Assembly: GCA_001931875.2 (NCBI GenBank)
Contig: MSJH02000052.1
Span: 1 to 21,912 of the forward strand
Source: Byssochlamys sp. IMV 00236
Lineage: Eukaryota > Ascomycota > Eurotiomycetes > Eurotiales > Thermoascaceae
Direction: 5' to 3'
Length of the DNA stretch: 21,912 nt
The notes beneath the pieces were generated by a model. The model did not search any database, was not told the origin of the DNA, and was given only the letters and a program-made list of their open reading frames with translations. The position numbers were made by a program, and so were the translations under genes. The number at the start of each line of letters is the position of its first letter. Within the stretch, counting starts at the first letter, position 1. Below, in pieces: positions 18,436-21,912 of this stretch.

Positions 18436-19862
18436 ATGACAGATCCTGCGTCTTTGAAAGTAGTTGAATTACGTGCTGAACTTAGCAACCGCAACTTATC
18501 TACTAAAGGAAAAAAGAATGAGCTAGTAGCTCGTTTGACCGAAGCGATGGAAGCAGAACAAACACCTCATGATGGAGCTGATAATAATGAACAAGAAGCT
18601 ACAAGTAAAGAAGAAGATAAAACAGAAAAAGAAGAAAAAGAAGAAAAAGTAGAAAATGTACAACCAGCAGAAGTGCCATCAGTAAATGAAACAGAGACCT
18701 TGGAGTCCAATAAAGAAAGTGATAAAAAAGGCGATAAAAAAGATAATGAAGTGGCAGAGAATAAAGATGAAAAAGTAAAGCAACCAGTAGAAAACGATAA
18801 GCAAGAAGAAGTAAAAGAGAAAGCAAATGAAAAAGAAGTTCAGCAATTAGATGAAGAAAAGCTGAATGAAAAAGTACAAGAGACAAAAGAAACACAAGAG
18901 CCTAAGGAAGCTCCTGTTGTTGAAAAGAAGGAACCTGCTGATAAGAAAGAACCTGTTGAAAGGAAAGAATCTGTTGAGAAGAAGGAACCTGTTGAAAAGA
19001 AGGAGTCAAGCTCTATGGAAATTGAACCAGAAAGGGGAGAAAAAAGAAAAGGAGAATATAATGAGAATGCAGAAGGTATGAATTAGATCCATAAAAAAAT
19101 CTTGTGCGTATTAATGCTTGATATGTAGTAGAAAAGCGTATGAAAAGAGAAGAAGATAATGAAATCGTCAGTTCTGCTATTATCGTCAAAGGATTCGTCC
19201 GTCCCTTGATTATCCGTCAAGCACAAGACTTGTTTGCAAAATATGGCAATGTTAAAAGGTTCTGGATGGATTCCATAAAGACACATTGCTATGTTATTGT
19301 AAGTTTAAATTACAAGTCACGTGTAAATCACTAAGCTCTCTTTCCTAGTATGAAACAATAGAAGAGGCCAAGAAAGCATATAATCAGGTAAATGGTATTA
19401 TATTCCCTTCTGACACAGGAAGAAAACTTATAGTTGGGGGTTTAACACCTGAACAAGCTGAGAGTCTAATTGAATATGAACAATCCGCCGCTGAGCAGCG
19501 TCTTCGTGTCAATTGGGAGGATATCGTTCAGAAAGTAAAGGCAGGTGAACCTATACCTTCCTCTCCAGCTTCAGACACAAGAAAGACTCGCTCGGTTGGT
19601 ATCGGACAAATTGCAAAACAATTAGCCCAAGGTAATAATAATAATAACATCATTTATATTTACATGATACTCATATCTTGTAGCTGCATCACCTCCAGAA
19701 AAGACAAAAACCGCCCAACCTGAACATGTTCGGGAAGAGAAGCGGGGATTATCTTTGGATGATCTATTCCAAAAGACTAAAACACTTCCTCATCTTTACT
19801 ATTTGCCCGTTTCTGAAGAAGAAGCAAGAGCTAGACTTGGTCGAATGAAAAGCTCAGCATGA
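18436..19862 (+). CDS. Acinus homologue (SAP, RRM, RSB motif), 4 exons, 423 aa
   Basis: An RNA-binding subunit of the ASAP complex (Acinus, RNPS1, SAP18), an exon-junction-complex partner in splicing. Exons: 18436-19075, 19129-19298, 19349-19631, 19684-19862; introns 53, 50 and 52 bp; exactly 424 codons. Residues about 5-40 are a SAP domain (SLKVVELRAELSNRNLSTKG). Residues about 45-210 are a Lys/Glu-rich low-complexity linker with KKEPVEKKE-type repeats. Residues about 228-305 are the RRM-like fold (AIIVKGFVRPLIIRQAQDLF, THCYVIYETIEEAKKAYNQ). Near the C-terminus SLDDLFQKTKTLPHLYYLPV is the RNPS1/SAP18-binding RSB motif, diagnostic for Acinus. It is much shorter than human ACIN1 (1341 aa), keeping only the N-terminal SAP and C-terminal RRM-RSB modules. 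Intron 1 ends in TAGTAG, a tandem acceptor. Confidence 0.92.
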
Positions 19863-20029
19863 ACACGTTTATAAATGTATATTTAACCAAAATTATGATA
19901 ATAAATCTTGTATGAACTTGATAAGAAAGAAAAGGAATGGTGATGTACTAAATTGTTTCAAATGAGATGCTTCGCTTTTCTTTTTGAGACGAGATGAATA
20001 AGTTAGACCTCATTCTATGGCACTTGTAT

Positions 20030-20851
20030 CTAAAAGGTATGCATAGAAAAAAGATTTATTGAGATTTTATATGTTTTATATAACGGAAAAATGCCGCTTT
20101 TAAGCTTCTCCACAATGTAGTCAGGCCGTTTACACTGAATGGTAATATCCCCACATTTGGTGTGACGTTGCTCGTCATCACCAACAAACAGGACTTGCAT
20201 GAAGGGATGTATTACATCCGCTCCAAGCTCGACTTCAGATTCGATGGTTCTGTTCAAATCATTGCTGGATTTGATTATTGCTTCCACACACAGAGCCACT
20301 TTTTTGTCAGGATCAGGTAATCTGATTGCAAGCTGGATCAAGTTCATGCGGGCCACCGCCTTGCTAATATGACCGCCTCGGTATTGTATCAGGGTACTTT
20401 TGATGGCATTACCTGTGCTTTGATCAAGAAGATTGAACCTATGGCCACAAATGATTTCCGTATGCATCATTTGCCAAGTTGCTTGCATGATATACTGGTA
20501 TGGTCCATCTTTATATCCACAGCGCTTTTAAATCACCATGATCGATGGTATTGCCAGCAATTACAAAAAGTCCTTGTCCACTGTATTGGAGTCGCTGCAT
20601 TCATTTTTGAATTCACCAAAAAGTTGGGACACGTTAACATCACCAACGAGCCAGTCATTTTCCTTTTTTCGTGTCAGGGCAACTCTCTATAATGCACAAA
20701 ATACTGAAAAAACTAGTCTTCTCGCTGTCATGTTCATTTCTCTTTTACTTACAGTTTGTGAATGTTTACATGTTGCTCTAAATCACTCTTGTCAGCAAAT
20801 ATTTCAGAGCAGAATGGACAAGAGTATTTTTTGACATGGTTAGGATATTTT
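20030..20851 (-). pseudogene. Decayed C2H2 zinc-finger gene of a lineage-specific family, 5' and 3' truncated
   Basis: A canonical C2H2 finger lies at about 20820-20758: CPFCSEIFADKSDLEQHVNI then H (C-x2-C-x12-H-x3-H). A good donor (gtaagt, from 20752) and an acceptor at about 20685 lead into VALTRKKENDWLVGDVNVSQ, then LFGEFKNECSDSNTVDKDF. Two in-frame stops follow (about 20565-20530) and no intron restores frame. From about 20523 a 164-codon frame is open: YKDGPYQYIMQATWQMMHTE, then KAVARMNLIQLAIRLPDPDK, then ESEVELGADVIHPFMQVLF and RPDYIVEKL, after which coding character is lost and it stops at 20030. The order acidic-hydrophobic-PF then R-P-D recalls the block at 2679-2305 (LLIVPFL, then RADSII), suggesting related families. 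The 5' side runs directly into a MITE. Function unknown. Confidence 0.55.
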
Positions 20852-21226
20852 TGGGCAAACACTACTTGACACCAGAAGTTGGACTACTACTACGGGAGCT
20901 ACTTCTACTCACTACCTACGATGTCGCCTAACAAAACTGTTCAATATGTAGTGTGAAGCTGAACATGACTTTCATAAAGTTACCATCTTGAATTGTCTCT
21001 TTTCAAGAAGAAAAAAAGATTTATTTATTTTAATTATGTCGTCAGTAGATCAACAAAGAAGAAAGATCAGGCGTAATTATGATAAATTCGTATTTTGCAC
21101 CAAAGAATATCCTACTGGACAGCCTTAGGTTAAGCAAAGACTTCGGTAGTGCGAGGCTGTAAAGCGGCATTACACGTAGCGCACGTAGTATTAGTCTTTT
21201 TTCTGGTGTATGTAGTGTTTCCCTTT
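20852..21226 (-). mobile_element. hAT-like MITE, copy 2 (inverted relative to copy 1)
   Basis: Read on the minus strand from 21226 it matches copy 1 over its whole length. Shared words are ACACTACATACACCAG at the start, TTAA-C-TAAG-CTGT-CAG, ATCATAATTAC and TCTTTGTTGAT in the middle, and GAACAG-T-TGTT, TAGGTA and CCAACTTCTGGTG (copy 1: CTAACTTCTGGTG) near the end. It also has inverted arms: ACACCAGAAGTTGGACTACT at 20870 against the ACACTACATACACCAG arm at 21220. Terminal bases have diverged and no target duplication could be read. Boundaries are estimated from copy 1 and may be off by several bases. Confidence 0.75.
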
Positions 21227-21912
21227 TATGTTTCCACTCTGTGACTTTTTGTATCATGTAATTGAAATGTAGCATGATCACTTTAACAGAAGCTACAACA
21301 ATCAAGATTCCAGAAATCTGGAATGATATTCAAGTCATTTATGCTTATCTAGGCGATTTGTGCAATCTGACAATGTTTCACGAAGCTATTGAGAGAAATG
21401 ATAGCGTAATATCCGTTCGATTTCGTACATGCTAGAAAAACACTCCCGATAAAAAGAAAATCGCCTTTATCTTCGATTGCATCATCATCACACAATTGAT
21501 TCACAACAAACTGACCATCTTTTATAAAGGGTAATGCTAAGGGCATTGCAAAATCCAGAAAAGGTAATACTACCAAACTGCAGAACAAAAGTTTGTCAAA
21601 GCTATTTGTGGTTTAATTCAAAAACTACTCAGGGCTGCTATACGAGAGGATTTGAGGGAGCACGGCGTATACCCTGACCTTCCTCTAATGCCTGTGTCTA
21701 CACTTGTTCAAAATAAAGTTATCATTTTTTAATGGGCTAACAGAGTTTCGGAACGCGTCTATCATTTGTTATTAGCATTTTTGTTGATGGCGTTCTTTTG
21801 ATTTATGCACAAATTGCTTCATTTCTTTATACAAAATTATTATTTCATACAACATCTACTAAAAAATAGCATTTATCTAGTCTTTACTTGCAAAAAGCCA
21901 AAGAAAAAAAAA
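21227..21912. other. Unassigned region with open fragments on +
   Basis: Two stretches look more coding-like than their surroundings. About 21279-21436 encodes TEATTIKIPEIWNDIQVIYA, then FHEAIERNDSVISVRFRTC and a stop. About 21581-21732 encodes QTAEQKFVKAICGLIQKLLR, then AAIREDLREHGVYPDLPLMP and a stop. No domain is recognised; retroelement or decayed-gene fragments are possible. The remainder is AT-rich without visible genes. Confidence 0.4.

Noticed and set aside
18599..18895. Minus-strand Leu-rich 98-aa frame
   Set aside because: Antisense of the K/E repeats of Acinus, which always yields Leu/Phe runs.
21042..21305. Minus-strand 87-aa frame and a plus-strand frame starting ATGTCGTCAGTAG
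   Set aside because: Both run through MITE copy 2; no conserved protein and a stop after about 30 codons on the plus strand.

Overview
The window looks like a piece of nuclear genome from an early-diverging fungus, most likely Mucoromycota (Mucorales type). The reasons are the AT-rich base composition, many short introns (about 47-69 bp), CT-rich leaders directly before start codons, a fungal Acinus and a fungal Gemin6, and relics of protein families that I associate, from memory, with expansions in Mucorales. No bacterial, organellar, rRNA, tRNA or CRISPR signal was seen. All exon models were built by eye from splice signals, frame and protein continuity.

Layout. 77-1642 (-): AP endonuclease 2 (Apn2/APE2), 3 exons, 482 aa. 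1790-4690 (-): a decayed multi-exon gene in two blocks, probably one original locus. 4690-5590: nothing recognisable. 5590-7205 (+): a CAMK-like protein kinase behind a dense cluster of GATA-factor motifs. 7416-7990 (+): Gemin6, 3 exons, meeting tail to tail (15 bp apart) a tiny 82-aa two-exon gene at 8006-8303 (-) with a Whi5/Nrm1-like motif. 8509-10572 (-): an RNF216/TRIAD3-type RBR ubiquitin ligase, 5 exons, 614 aa, with a GC-AG intron and a membrane hairpin inside its IBR domain. 11236-11574 (-): an orphan acidic, proline-rich 112-aa protein. 12108-14938 (+): a kinesin-4-like motor, 8 exons, 819 aa. 15586-18300: a graveyard of mobile elements, namely an IS630/Tc1-type DDE transposase relic (-), a 375-bp hAT-like MITE and a LINE reverse-transcriptase relic (+). 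18436-19862 (+): an Acinus homologue (SAP, RRM, RSB motif), 4 exons, 423 aa. 20030-20850 (-): a C2H2-containing lineage-specific gene, decayed and truncated, whose 5' side abuts a second, inverted 375-bp copy of the MITE (about 20852-21226). The end of the window holds open but unassigned fragments.

How the genes relate. There is no operon-like functional unit. The intact genes are housekeeping: DNA repair (Apn2), splicing and snRNP assembly (Gemin6; Acinus in the ASAP/EJC context), ubiquitin signalling (RBR ligase), microtubule transport or spindle organisation (kinesin-4), and signalling or cell cycle (kinase; Whi5-like). Accessory DNA is concentrated at 1.8-4.7 kb, 15.6-18.3 kb and 20-21.9 kb. 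The most notable observations are the two matching MITE copies with an 8-bp target duplication at one of them, the split IBR domain, the GC-AG intron, the GATA cluster, and the decayed Mucorales family with a nuclease-like layout.
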